Shown here: positions 9,334 through 16,289 of the stretch, piece by piece
Layout: each line of letters begins with the position of its first letter
Numbering within the stretch: position 1 is the first letter of the stretch
Assembly (NCBI RefSeq): GCF_947568225.1
Contig: NZ_CANOOQ010000001.1
Span: 1,984,001-2,048,000 of the forward strand
DNA: 64,000 nt
From: Faecalispora anaeroviscerum
Lineage (GTDB): Bacteria; Bacillota; Clostridia; Oscillospirales; Acutalibacteraceae
Direction: 5' to 3'
Notes under the pieces: model-generated
What the model saw: only the letters and a program-made list of their open reading frames with translations
Told to the model about the DNA's origin: nothing
Database searches by the model: none
Translations under genes and position numbers: made by a program

Positions 9334-11399
9334 GCTGTTTCACCTCCGTGATAAGTAACGATCAGATTCAGGAACGGGTCGTTATACGCCTGCCATCCGG
9401 GCGGGATGATGGAGGTGGAATCCATCTGCTCAATGATCGCCGGGCCGCTGACGGTGCAGCCACAGGGAAGCTGCGTGCGCTGGTAGATATTGGTGTCAAT
9501 GTAGTCCTCAGAACCCTCAAACCGAACTTTGCGAATCTCGATCGGCGCCGGCACCTGCGGATTCTTTTCCACGGGGTGCTCGCTCAGGTCGGGCTTATCG
9601 ATGGTGCCGACCGCGCCGACGCGGTAGTTGACCATCTGGATTTTCTTATTGGCATCGTAGTAGCCGTAGGAACGCTCATGCTCCTGATGGAACTGCGCCA
9701 CCAGATTCTCGAGCACCTCTTCGCTGATCTTCCCGGCCGGGATTTCCACTGTGATCTCGTAATTCTGACGCTCATACCGGCAGTCGAGCGAATAGACGAA
9801 CGTGCGGTCCTCCTTAGAGATACCCTCGTTTTCAAGCATTTTGTCGCCCTCTTCGGTGAGCTGCGAGAAGATGCGGTTCATTTCTGACAAATTCTGCGGT
9901 TCGGCAATCATAATGTACGACTGGCTCAGATCGAACCTGGTGTCGGCCATTAAAAGTCCCAGCGAGCAGAGAGTGCCCGGCGCGGGAGGAAGCAGAACCT
10001 GGGTGATGCCCAGCTCTCTGGCTACCTCGCAGGCGTGCAGGGGGCCAGCGCCGCCGAAAGCCATCAGCGTAAATTCACGGGCGTCGTAGCCGCGCTCCAC
10101 GGAAACAACGCGGATTGCGCGCACCATGTTGGAGTTGACGACCGAAATGATGCCTGCCGCGGCATCCTCCACGTTTAGAGAAGACTTGTCCGAAATCTTC
10201 TTTTGAATTGCATCGTGAGCAAGGTTCCAGTCCACATCCATGCGTCCACCCAGAATCTTGTGGCGGTTCAGCTTGCCAAGCAGAATGTTCGCATCGGTAA
10301 CGGTGGGGTTTTCGCCGCCGCGCATGTAGCACGCCGGGCCTGGCACCGCACCCGCGCTGCGGGGGCCTACCTTAAGGGCGCCGCCCTCGTCGATAGCGGC
10401 AATCGAGCCGCCGCCTGCGCCAACCGTAATAATATCAATCATGGGGATGCGGGCGGGGTAGCCCTCCACCATTCTCTCGTAGGAAACCTGCGCCTTACCC
10501 TCTTTGATCAGGCTGATGTCCGCGCTGGTGCCGCCCATATCGAAGGTGATGATTTTTTCGATACCGCACTGGCGGCCAATGTACGTCGCGCCCACCACAC
10601 CGGCGCTCGGGCCGGAGACAGCGGTTTTGATGGGGCATTCCACCGTTTCGGCGATGGAAATAATGGAGCCGTTAGACTGGGTGACGTAGGGAGCCACGGT
10701 GATTCCGGATTCCCGTACGCTGTTCTGAAAATTCTCAACGTATTTTTTCATGACAGGGCCAAGGTATGCATTCAGCACTGTTGTGCTCATGCGCGAATAC
10801 TCGCGGAACTCGCTGACTAGCTCGCTGGAGATGGAAACATAAGCCTCCGGGTATTCCTCCAGAATGATTTCCTTGATTCGTTGCTCATGATCCGGGTTGA
10901 TAAAGGAAAACAGCGTGCAGACGGCGATCGTGGTCACGTTTTGCTCTTTGAAGTACTGAACGGCCTTTCGCACGTCCTCCTCATTGAGGGGGATTTTCAC
11001 GGAGCCGTCGTGTAGCAGACGTTCCTCCACTTCGCATTTCAGGCCGGAGGGAATCAGGCTTTCGGGCTTCTCCTTGAGCAGGTCGTACAGGGAGGGCCGC
11101 TTCTGATTGCCGATTTCCATCAAATCCTTAAAACCTTTGGTGGTAATCAGACCCATGCGCGCGCCGCGCTTTTCGATCAGCGCGTTGGTCGCCACAGTCG
11201 TTCCGTGCGCCAAGTATTCCACCGCACTGGGGTCAATGCCTTCGCTTTCCAGTATGTGGTGGATTCCGCTGACGATGGAGCGGGAAGGATCTTCGGGAGT
11301 AGAGCTGTGCTTGTAGTGAAACAGTTTTTTCGTGTCGGAATCAAATACGGAAAAATCCGTAAAGGTTCCGCCAACGTCAACGCCTATCATGTATCCCAT
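9330..11399 (-). CDS. hyuA: Hydantoinase A / oxoprolinase A-type subunit (ATP-dependent)
   Basis: 689-residue protein of the hydantoinase A/oxoprolinase family. The N-terminal actin-like nucleotide site reads GVDVGGTFTDFSVFD, and the second phosphate site is seen in ITFDMGGTSADISLI. Other family marks are EKRGARMGLITTKGF and FGGAGPLHACEVA. It supplies the kinase-like half of the ring-opening reaction and pairs with HyuB. I set the start at the ATG at 11399, since GAGGTGA precedes it and the longer frame adds residues absent from the family. Size and separation into two genes fit hydantoinase A/B rather than the single-chain 5-oxoprolinase of about 1,280 residues. Confidence 0.92.
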   Translation of the reverse strand: MGYMIGVDVGGTFTDFSVFDSDTKKLFHYKHSSTPEDPSRSIVSGIHHILESEGIDPSAVEYLAHGTTVATNALIEKRGARMGLITTKGFKDLMEIGNQKRPSLYDLLKEKPESLIPSGLKCEVEERLLHDGSVKIPLNEEDVRKAVQYFKEQNVTTIAVCTLFSFINPDHEQRIKEIILEEYPEAYVSISSELVSEFREYSRMSTTVLNAYLGPVMKKYVENFQNSVRESGITVAPYVTQSNGSIISIAETVECPIKTAVSGPSAGVVGATYIGRQCGIEKIITFDMGGTSADISLIKEGKAQVSYERMVEGYPARIPMIDIITVGAGGGSIAAIDEGGALKVGPRSAGAVPGPACYMRGGENPTVTDANILLGKLNRHKILGGRMDVDWNLAHDAIQKKISDKSSLNVEDAAAGIISVVNSNMVRAIRVVSVERGYDAREFTLMAFGGAGPLHACEVARELGITQVLLPPAPGTLCSLGLLMADTRFDLSQSYIMIAEPQNLSEMNRIFSQLTEEGDKMLENEGISKEDRTFVYSLDCRYERQNYEITVEIPAGKISEEVLENLVAQFHQEHERSYGYYDANKKIQMVNYRVGAVGTIDKPDLSEHPVEKNPQVPAPIEIRKVRFEGSEDYIDTNIYQRTQLPCGCTVSGPAIIEQMDSTSIIPPGWQAYNDPFLNLIVTYHGGETA

Positions 11400-11524
11400 C
11401 TTTGTCACCTCTCGAAAAAATAATCTGTACCTTATCGTGATCGTGAACACACTTTAAAACCGGTTGTTTCTTTCTCCTGCACTTGACAGAAAAAGAAATC
11501 CGAATTTATTTGAAAGCGGTATTT

Positions 11525-12388
11525 CTATACCAGCTGTGTTTCAAAGCCGAAAGCGCCCGGGCGTCCACAGGTTTTAGCCGAAAGCTCTGAGGCCGCCGAA
11601 AGTGCCTGCTCCATCTTTTCCCGGTACGCATCGCTGCCTTTCGGGAGCTTCCCCTGAACGATTTCCGTCAGGTACGCCATTAAAAATCCGGCCGCGAACG
11701 AATCCCCTGCGCCGAGCGTATCGATCACCTCCACAGGTTTGGCTCTCGCCTGGTAAAAGCTTTCACCGTCCCATACCATGGCGCCGTCGCCGCCCATGGT
11801 TGCCACCGCAATCCCGCAGCCAAGGCGCGCGATTTCGGAAAGCTGCTCGCGAACCTCCTCCGGCATAAGGCCAGAGCAGGATAAGAAACCGCAGTTGATC
11901 CACCGGCAAATGCTCTGCGTGCGCTCCTGGTCTTTCCAGGTGCCGGAAAAATCGTAAGAGACAAACCGTCCCAGTGAGGCCATCACCGGCAGCTGAGAAT
12001 CTATGTAGCTGTTGTTGCTGGTATGGATCAAATCAAAGCTTCTCAGGTACTCAAGATCACCCGCATCCAGCTGGATCGGATGCTCCCTGAGCACCCCGCC
12101 GCGATTGCTGGTCACAAAAACCCGGTCTCCGTTCACCAGATCAATCACCGCATAGCCATTTTCCCCTTCCACCTGCCGGGAATGGGAAAAGTCCACCTGC
12201 AGACGCGTCAGCGTTTTCATCACGTGCTCCGCGACTGCGTCTGTTCCGAACACCCCCAGATAAGCTGCATCACAGCCCTTCATCCGGCAGTAAGCCGCTA
12301 TGTTCAGTGCCTGCCCGCCAGGGAACATCAACTCCAGATGCCGATATTTGTCGCACACGTTATCGCCGACCCCAATGACTCGAAGCAT
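11525..12388 (-). CDS. frlD: PfkB-family fructosamine kinase (FrlD-like)
   Basis: 287-residue ribokinase/PfkB-family kinase. The N-terminus reads GVGDNVCDKY followed by PGGQALNIAAYC. This is the arrangement of FrlD, fructoselysine 6-kinase, rather than of ribokinase. The C-terminal PfkB signature DTLGAGDSFAAGF carries the catalytic base Asp229. It would phosphorylate the imported fructosyl amino acid at C6, giving the substrate of the FrlB-like deglycase. The start is the ATG at 12388 with GAGGAGG 8 bases upstream. It is the first gene of the operon after a strong promoter. The precise amine carried by the sugar cannot be read from the sequence. Confidence 0.87.
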   Translation of the reverse strand: MLRVIGVGDNVCDKYRHLELMFPGGQALNIAAYCRMKGCDAAYLGVFGTDAVAEHVMKTLTRLQVDFSHSRQVEGENGYAVIDLVNGDRVFVTSNRGGVLREHPIQLDAGDLEYLRSFDLIHTSNNSYIDSQLPVMASLGRFVSYDFSGTWKDQERTQSICRWINCGFLSCSGLMPEEVREQLSEIARLGCGIAVATMGGDGAMVWDGESFYQARAKPVEVIDTLGAGDSFAAGFLMAYLTEIVQGKLPKGSDAYREKMEQALSAASELSAKTCGRPGAFGFETQLV

Positions 12389-12436
12389 TTTAAACCTCCT
12401 CTTGTGCTGTGCCGCATCATTCACTTATATAAACTT

Positions 12437-12465
12437 ATATTAGTAATAAAATGATGAAATGTCAA
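12437..12465 (-). promoter_or_regulatory. Promoter of the fructosamine operon with AT-rich repeat at -10
   Basis: On the minus strand, a perfect TTGACA (12460-12465) and TAATAT (12437-12442) are spaced by 17 bases. They lie about 50 bases before the kinase start. The -10 region overlaps a tandem ACTTATAT repeat (12423-12430 and 12433-12440), a plausible site for the GntR/UTRA regulator. Operator identity is inferred. Confidence 0.75.
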
Positions 12466-12566
12466 TATTTTTTTAAAAATAAATAATGTTATTTTGTAGT
12501 TAAGTTATAAATTTATCAATATATCTGGTCAAATCAGAAAATTTGGTACACAAAAACTTGTAAAAA

Positions 12567-12601
12567 AAGGCGAACAAAAGCAAATTGCTTTTGTTCGCCT
12601 T
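12567..12601 (-). terminator. Intrinsic terminator of the DUF134/NifX-like operon
   Basis: AAGGCGAACAAAAGCAA and its exact complement form a 17-bp stem. On the minus strand it is followed by seven T. It lies about 180 bases past the NifX-like stop and just upstream of the fructosamine promoter, which insulates the two units. The rest of 12602-12780 holds no gene that I can support. Confidence 0.85.
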
Positions 12602-12780
12602 CGAACGAATATTCAGTTTGATTCGCCAGTTAGAACCGGGCGAAACGTTTTGAAAAGGCTCTGCACTGATATATGCTTATATTAGCACGCGTTTGTTCCT
12701 TTGTAAATAGAAAATGAAAAAAATTGCGAATACCATTATTTCCCGTGTGGTTCAGCAACCCATCTCTCCTATTGGGCCGC

Positions 12781-13161
12781 TCAATGGCAGCAAGAATCCC
12801 CGCCGTGGCAAGAGTGGCCTTCTTCGTGATGATGATCGCAGGTTGCGCCGGTAACAACGGGAAGCCGGTCCGCGAGGTAATCCTCGATCACCTGTTCCAC
12901 GGGGCCCTGTGCCCCGGCCAGAACGCGGATACCCCACTGCGCCAGAGCCTGCTTGGCTCCGTCGCCGATTCCGCCGCACACCAGCACGGTAACCCCAAGT
13001 CCACCCAGCATATCGGCCAACGCGCTGTGCCCGTTTTCTCCGGCAGATACCACACGGCTTCCGAGGATTTTCCCCTCGCCGATCTCATACAGCTGAAACT
13101 CCTTACTCTTTCCGAAATGCTGAAACACGTTTCCATTTTCATACGGCATTGCCAGTATCAT
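12781..13161 (-). CDS. NifX/NifB-type iron-molybdenum cofactor-binding domain protein with His/Cys tail
   Basis: 126-residue protein of the dinitrogenase iron-molybdenum cofactor family (NifX, NafY, NifB C-terminus). It starts MILAMPYENG and has the typical VFQHFGKSKEFQLYEI, with a ribonuclease-H-like fold up to about residue 105. The tail is unusual: CDHHHEEGHSCHGGDSCCH, six His and four Cys within 19 residues, probably binding metal. No nitrogenase genes are seen nearby. Such proteins are common in anaerobes in Fe-S or metal-cluster handling. Its ATG overlaps the end of the DUF134 gene and has AGGAGG upstream. The role in metal or cluster carriage is inferred. Confidence 0.82.
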   Translation of the reverse strand: MILAMPYENGNVFQHFGKSKEFQLYEIGEGKILGSRVVSAGENGHSALADMLGGLGVTVLVCGGIGDGAKQALAQWGIRVLAGAQGPVEQVIEDYLADRLPVVTGATCDHHHEEGHSCHGGDSCCH

Positions 13162-13531
13162 TCTCTTTTCCTCCTGTTATCTCGTTTTCGCACTGCCTCA
13201 TTTTCTGGCAGCATCCGCATCCGCAGGCCGATGCACTGCCATAAAGAACATAGTCACCGCCATCAATGTGCAGCCTTTTGCCGTGCACAATACATTCAGC
13301 TAGCTTGAAGCGCGCGCCGGCATAAATGGCCTGCGCCGTTGTGCGGGCTACGCCCATCTGCTTAGCGCATTCCTCCTGCGTCATTCCAACCAGATCAATC
13401 AGCCGGATGCTCTCAAATTCGTCGATTGACAGCACAATGGGCGAAGCGTCGTTCTCGGCCCCATCCAGCGGCCCAAAGCTGCGCTGCTGTGGCATGGTAC
13501 ACACTCGCCTGCATTTTCGGGGTCTTGGCAT
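13139..13531 (-). CDS. DUF134-family predicted DNA-binding protein
   Basis: 130-residue protein starting MPRPRKCRRVC, the hallmark of the DUF134 family. A helix-turn-helix similar to that of sigma-70 region 4 is seen at MTQEECAKQMGVARTTAQAI. The C-terminal part carries a dense Cys cluster (CGCGCC with another Cys shortly after), able to bind a metal or Fe-S cluster. GAGGAGGG precedes the ATG, and the 11 further codons upstream are not needed. It is cotranscribed with the NifX-like gene, a pairing known in anaerobes. It probably regulates its own divergent promoter region, which holds two identical palindromes. That role is inferred. Confidence 0.85.
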   Translation of the reverse strand: MPRPRKCRRVCTMPQQRSFGPLDGAENDASPIVLSIDEFESIRLIDLVGMTQEECAKQMGVARTTAQAIYAGARFKLAECIVHGKRLHIDGGDYVLYGSASACGCGCCQKMRQCENEITGGKENDTGNAV

Positions 13532-13557
13532 AGCGCACCCTCCTCTTCGATGAATTA

Positions 13558-13603
13558 TTGACATATGTCAATTAAATTATACTTAATTTTTGACATATGT
13601 CAA
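13558..13603. promoter_or_regulatory. Twin 14-bp palindromic operators
   Basis: The perfect palindrome TTGACATATGTCAA occurs twice, at 13558-13571 and 13590-13603. The centres are 32 bases apart, about three helical turns. The first lies just downstream of the -10 box of the minus-strand promoter and the second covers its -35 box. A dimeric regulator bound to both could repress the DUF134 operon and also influence the plus-strand promoter 20 bases away. Confidence 0.85.
13576..13603 (-). promoter_or_regulatory. Promoter of the DUF134/NifX-like operon
   Basis: On the minus strand, TTGACA (13598-13603, inside the second palindrome) and TATAAT (13576-13581) are spaced by 16 bases. They lie about 45 bases before the DUF134 start. 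Both boxes match consensus exactly, so the promoter should be strong unless repressed. Confidence 0.8.
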
Positions 13604-13622
13604 TATGAATATAAAAATATGC

Positions 13623-13651
13623 TTGACAAAAGATTGTTATATAAGTATATT
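13623..13651 (+). promoter_or_regulatory. Promoter of the ferredoxin-rhodanese operon
   Basis: TTGACA (13623-13628) and TATATT (13646-13651) are spaced by exactly 17 bases. They lie about 30 bases upstream of the ferredoxin ATG. The twin palindromes end 20 bases before the -35 box. Confidence 0.8.
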
Positions 13652-13683
13652 AATAATTACTAATATACTGATTGGTGGTGCGT

Positions 13684-13911
13684 ATGAAAAAAACCAGAAA
13701 GACAGCACGTGTTCTTTCAGACTGCGTGGCGTGCGGCTGTTGTGTGAAGGCCTGCCCGCTGGGAGCAATCTCCGTTTGGCGCGGAATCCGTGCGCAGGTG
13801 AACACGCTGCGGTGTGTAGGATGCGGAAAATGCGCGATGGCCTGCCCCGCCGAAGTGATTATGATTACCGAAAAGGAGGAAGCCTGTGAAGAAGCGAAAG
13901 CCGTGGTATGA
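13684..13911 (+). CDS. 2[4Fe-4S] ferredoxin
   Basis: 75-residue protein with two classic Cys motifs, CVACGCCVKACP and CVGCGKCAMACP, each able to hold a [4Fe-4S] cluster. The N-terminus is basic (MKKTRKTARV). I choose the ATG at 13684 over the in-frame TTG at 13672, because GGTGGT stands before the ATG. It is the first gene of the plus-strand operon, and the next gene overlaps its end. It most likely feeds electrons to, or takes them from, the membrane Fe-S protein encoded next. The electron partner is inferred. Confidence 0.88.
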   Translation: MKKTRKTARVLSDCVACGCCVKACPLGAISVWRGIRAQVNTLRCVGCGKCAMACPAEVIMITEKEEACEEAKAVV

Positions 13912-14518
13912 ATTCCTGTGGATCTTCTCCGCACTCTACCTGACTCTGGGGATTTTTAATATTTTGTTCGCGTGGCTGGGGCTGCTGTGCTTTTTTATTC
14001 CGCTGGCCATCTCAATCATTCAGGGTAACAAGGCCTATTGCAACAAATATTGCGGGCGTGGCCAGCTGTTTGAGCTGCTGGGAGGGCGGTTCGGTTTTTC
14101 CCGAAGGAAGGCGCCCCCGAAATTTTTGCGCTCCAAGTGGTTCAGGTACGGCTTTCTAGCTTTTTTTATGACGATGTTCGGGCTGATGCTGTACTCGACC
14201 TGGCTCGTTTTTTCCGGCGCCTCCCTACGGCAGGCCGTAACACTGCTGTGGGTGTTCCGCCTGCCATGGGACTGGGTAAATACCTCGTTTGTTTCTCCTG
14301 CCGTGGCACAGTTCGCATTCGGCTTTTACGGAGTAATGCTCACCTCCACGGTACTGGGACTCATCACCATGGTATTGTTTAAACCGCGTTCCTGGTGCGT
14401 TTATTGCCCGATGGGCACCATGACGCAGGGAATTTGCCAAATCAAACACAGAAAGGACGCTTCCGATGGAAGAAAAAGCGAAGAAACTGGCAGAACTGCT
14501 GAAGGTGCTTGCCAATGA
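13886..14518 (+). CDS. Membrane 4Fe-4S protein, NapH/YccM-like
   Basis: 210-residue membrane protein with about four hydrophobic segments (residues 12-45, 88-112, 137-165 with gaps). Two Cys clusters flank these segments: CNKYCGRGQL near residue 52 and WCVYCPMGT near 172. The same pattern is seen in NapH, NosR and RdxA-type proteins that pass electrons across the membrane. The start is GTG with AAGGAGG 6 bases upstream and overlaps the ferredoxin end by 26 bases. Its last 18 codons overlap the ArsR gene. It probably forms a small membrane electron-transfer unit with the ferredoxin. The final acceptor is unknown. Confidence 0.8.
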   Translation: MKKRKPWYEFLWIFSALYLTLGIFNILFAWLGLLCFFIPLAISIIQGNKAYCNKYCGRGQLFELLGGRFGFSRRKAPPKFLRSKWFRYGFLAFFMTMFGLMLYSTWLVFSGASLRQAVTLLWVFRLPWDWVNTSFVSPAVAQFAFGFYGVMLTSTVLGLITMVLFKPRSWCVYCPMGTMTQGICQIKHRKDASDGRKSEETGRTAEGACQ

Positions 14519-14759
14519 AAACCGCCTGCTGATTTTATGCCAGCTGATCGAAGGCCCCAAGACGGTCAGCCGCCTTGCCGATAGTATTCCCCACATTACC
14601 CAGTCCGCGATGTCGCAGCATCTGGCCATGCTGAAGGCTCACGGGATTCTAGACTGCACAAAGACCGGTCAAAGCATCACCTACCGCATTGAGGATGAAC
14701 GAGTGGAAAAGGTGATTGACGTACTGAAAGCCTATTACTGCAAAGGAGAAGACGTATGA
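14466..14759 (+). CDS. ArsR-family repressor of the BigR/SqrR persulfide-sensor type
   Basis: 97-residue winged helix repressor. The recognition helix region is ITQSAMSQHLAMLKAHGIL. The metal-binding motifs of ArsR and SmtB are absent. Instead, Cys25 stands in RLLILCQL and Cys92 in LKAYYCKG. These are the two positions that form the di- or tetrasulfide switch in BigR, YgaV and SqrR. A third Cys, Cys64, is extra. AAAGGA precedes the ATG. It lies directly before a rhodanese gene, the common partner of such sensors, so sensing of sulfide or persulfide is likely. The functional claim rests on residue positions and context. Confidence 0.85.
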   Translation: MEEKAKKLAELLKVLANENRLLILCQLIEGPKTVSRLADSIPHITQSAMSQHLAMLKAHGILDCTKTGQSITYRIEDERVEKVIDVLKAYYCKGEDV

Positions 14760-15178
14760 AGGTTGTTATTTATGCGGTTTTGCTGATCGGCGCAATGCTG
14801 CTTGCAATTCTCTTTCTTGGGGGACGAAACCGAGCGCAGAAGGGCGGAGAATCGGCGTATCACAAAATCACTGCCGAAGAAGCCAAAAAGCGAATGCAGG
14901 ATACCCAAAGTTATTTTTTATTGGACGTTCGCGCTCCGGAGGAATTTTTACAGCAGCACATTTCCGGCGCGATTCTGATCCCCGACAGCCAAATCTCTGC
15001 CGAAGCTGGGAAAAAGCTGCCGAATAAAGATACCCCTATTCTTGTTTACTGCCGCAGCGGTCGGCGCAGTGCCGGGGCCGCAAAACAGCTGGTAAACATG
15101 GGCTATACCCAGATTTACGATTTTGGCGGGATCCTCGACTGGCCGTATGAAACCGTCAGCGGCAGCGAGCAGCAGTAA
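14756..15178 (+). CDS. Membrane-anchored rhodanese-like sulfurtransferase
   Basis: 140-residue protein with one N-terminal membrane helix (residues 3-21) and a single rhodanese domain (about 38-135). The active-site loop reads CRSGRRSAG, with the Cys that carries the persulfide in the family. LLDVRAPEEF and GGILDWPYE are other family marks. The helix could be a signal anchor that places the domain outside the cytosol. Its ATG overlaps the ArsR stop by 4 bases (ATGA). With the persulfide sensor it suggests handling of sulfane sulfur. Confidence 0.9.
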   Translation: MKVVIYAVLLIGAMLLAILFLGGRNRAQKGGESAYHKITAEEAKKRMQDTQSYFLLDVRAPEEFLQQHISGAILIPDSQISAEAGKKLPNKDTPILVYCRSGRRSAGAAKQLVNMGYTQIYDFGGILDWPYETVSGSEQQ

Positions 15179-15248
15179 CGCTGAGACAAATGAAGTAGAC
15201 GAATAAAGGGAAAATCCTTCCCGCAGCGTTGAAAAAACGTCTAAAAAA

Positions 15249-15287
15249 GGTCGAATCGAAGAGTCTTTTTCGGTTCGACCTTTTTTT
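15249..15287 (+). terminator. Intrinsic terminator of the ferredoxin-rhodanese operon
   Basis: GGTCGAA pairs with TTCGACC, extended inside by CGAA and TTCG after single-base bulges. Seven T follow. It lies about 70 bases past the rhodanese stop. Confidence 0.85.
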
Positions 15288-15311
15288 ATTCTATTATAGA
15301 ATGAATTTGCC

Positions 15312-15340
15312 TTGTTTGTTTTTCCCGATTCCCCTATAAT
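15312..15340 (+). promoter_or_regulatory. Promoter of the FolD homologue
   Basis: TTGTTT (15312-15317) and TATAAT (15335-15340) are spaced by 17 bases. They lie 65 bases before the start codon, immediately after the preceding terminator. Confidence 0.75.
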
Positions 15341-15404
15341 AAAATTTTGATAAGACCGTGCTCTGCCGCACGGCAAAACAGAGCGTTACAGGGGGATTTG
15401 CAAA

Positions 15405-16262
15405 ATGGCCAGAATCATCGCGGGAAAAGAAATTGTCACATCTATGAACGGCACGCTAAAGCAGGAGACCGCTCTATTAAAGGAGCGGGGCTGCACGCCG
15501 ACTCTGGCCATTGTGCGCATTGGGGAGCAGCCGGAATCTGCCGCCTACCAAGCGGGAGCAACGAAGCGTTGTGAAAAAATCGGCATTTCCGTTCAATCGC
15601 TGATTTTGCCGGAAAACAGTATGCTCAACGACGTGCTGGAGGTCATTCAAGCGCTGAACCGCGCTCCCTCCGTTCACGGGGTTCTGCTGCTGCGCCCGTT
15701 CCCGGCGCATCTGGATGACCGCGCCATTCGCGACGCGCTCTGCTGCGAAAAGGATGTGGACGGCGTTACCAGCCTTTCGCTGTACGGTGTTTTCACCGGC
15801 GTGCAGCAGGGGTTCCCGCCCTGCACCGCGCAGGCCTGCATCGATATTCTGGATTACTGCGGCGTTTCGCTGCGGGGCAAGCGCGCCGTCGTAGTGGGTG
15901 CCAGCCTTGTGATCGGCAGGCCCGTTGCGATGATGCTGCTGGCGCGCGGGGCCACTGTTACGTTGTGCCACATCGATACCGTAGACCTGCCCTCAGAATG
16001 CCGCCGAGCGGAACTCATCATTGCGGCGGCGGGAGCCCGTTCTCTTCTGAACAGGAATTGCCTTTCCCCCGGGCAAGTGATTCTGGATGTAGGCGTCACC
16101 GTAGGCCCGGATGGCCGCCTGCACGGCGACGTCGATTTTGAAGCGGCAAACGCGGTAGCGGAGGCATTCACTCCCGTTCCGGGAGGGGTTGGAACCGTAA
16201 CCACCACGATTCTTGCCAAGCATGTGATCGAAGCCGCAAAGCGCGTCTTTCCCCTGGAATGA
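15405..16262 (+). CDS. FolD-family methylenetetrahydrofolate dehydrogenase/cyclohydrolase homologue with altered active site
   Basis: 285-residue protein covering the full FolD length. Conserved parts include KDVDG (116-120), the Rossmann loop VVVGASLVIGRPVA and PVPGGVGTVTT near the C-terminus. The active site is changed. Tyr48 is kept, but the position four residues later, Lys54 in E. coli FolD, is Ala52. The conserved Gln (98 in E. coli) is Leu96. The NADP loop is also unusual, CHIDT instead of the common CHSRT type. Loss of the Lys abolishes cyclohydrolase activity in characterised enzymes, so a plain bifunctional role is doubtful. It has its own promoter and stands alone, with a convergent c-di-GMP gene next to it. 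Confidence 0.85.
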   Translation: MARIIAGKEIVTSMNGTLKQETALLKERGCTPTLAIVRIGEQPESAAYQAGATKRCEKIGISVQSLILPENSMLNDVLEVIQALNRAPSVHGVLLLRPFPAHLDDRAIRDALCCEKDVDGVTSLSLYGVFTGVQQGFPPCTAQACIDILDYCGVSLRGKRAVVVGASLVIGRPVAMMLLARGATVTLCHIDTVDLPSECRRAELIIAAAGARSLLNRNCLSPGQVILDVGVTVGPDGRLHGDVDFEAANAVAEAFTPVPGGVGTVTTTILAKHVIEAAKRVFPLE

Positions 16263-16289
16263 CGACAGGAGGTTCGCCGTGTTTTCCTG

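Noticed and set aside
12434..12685. Shared 10-mer CTTATATTAG at 12434-12443 and 12676-12685
   Set aside because: In such AT-rich DNA this can easily arise by chance, and the second copy is not near a promoter.
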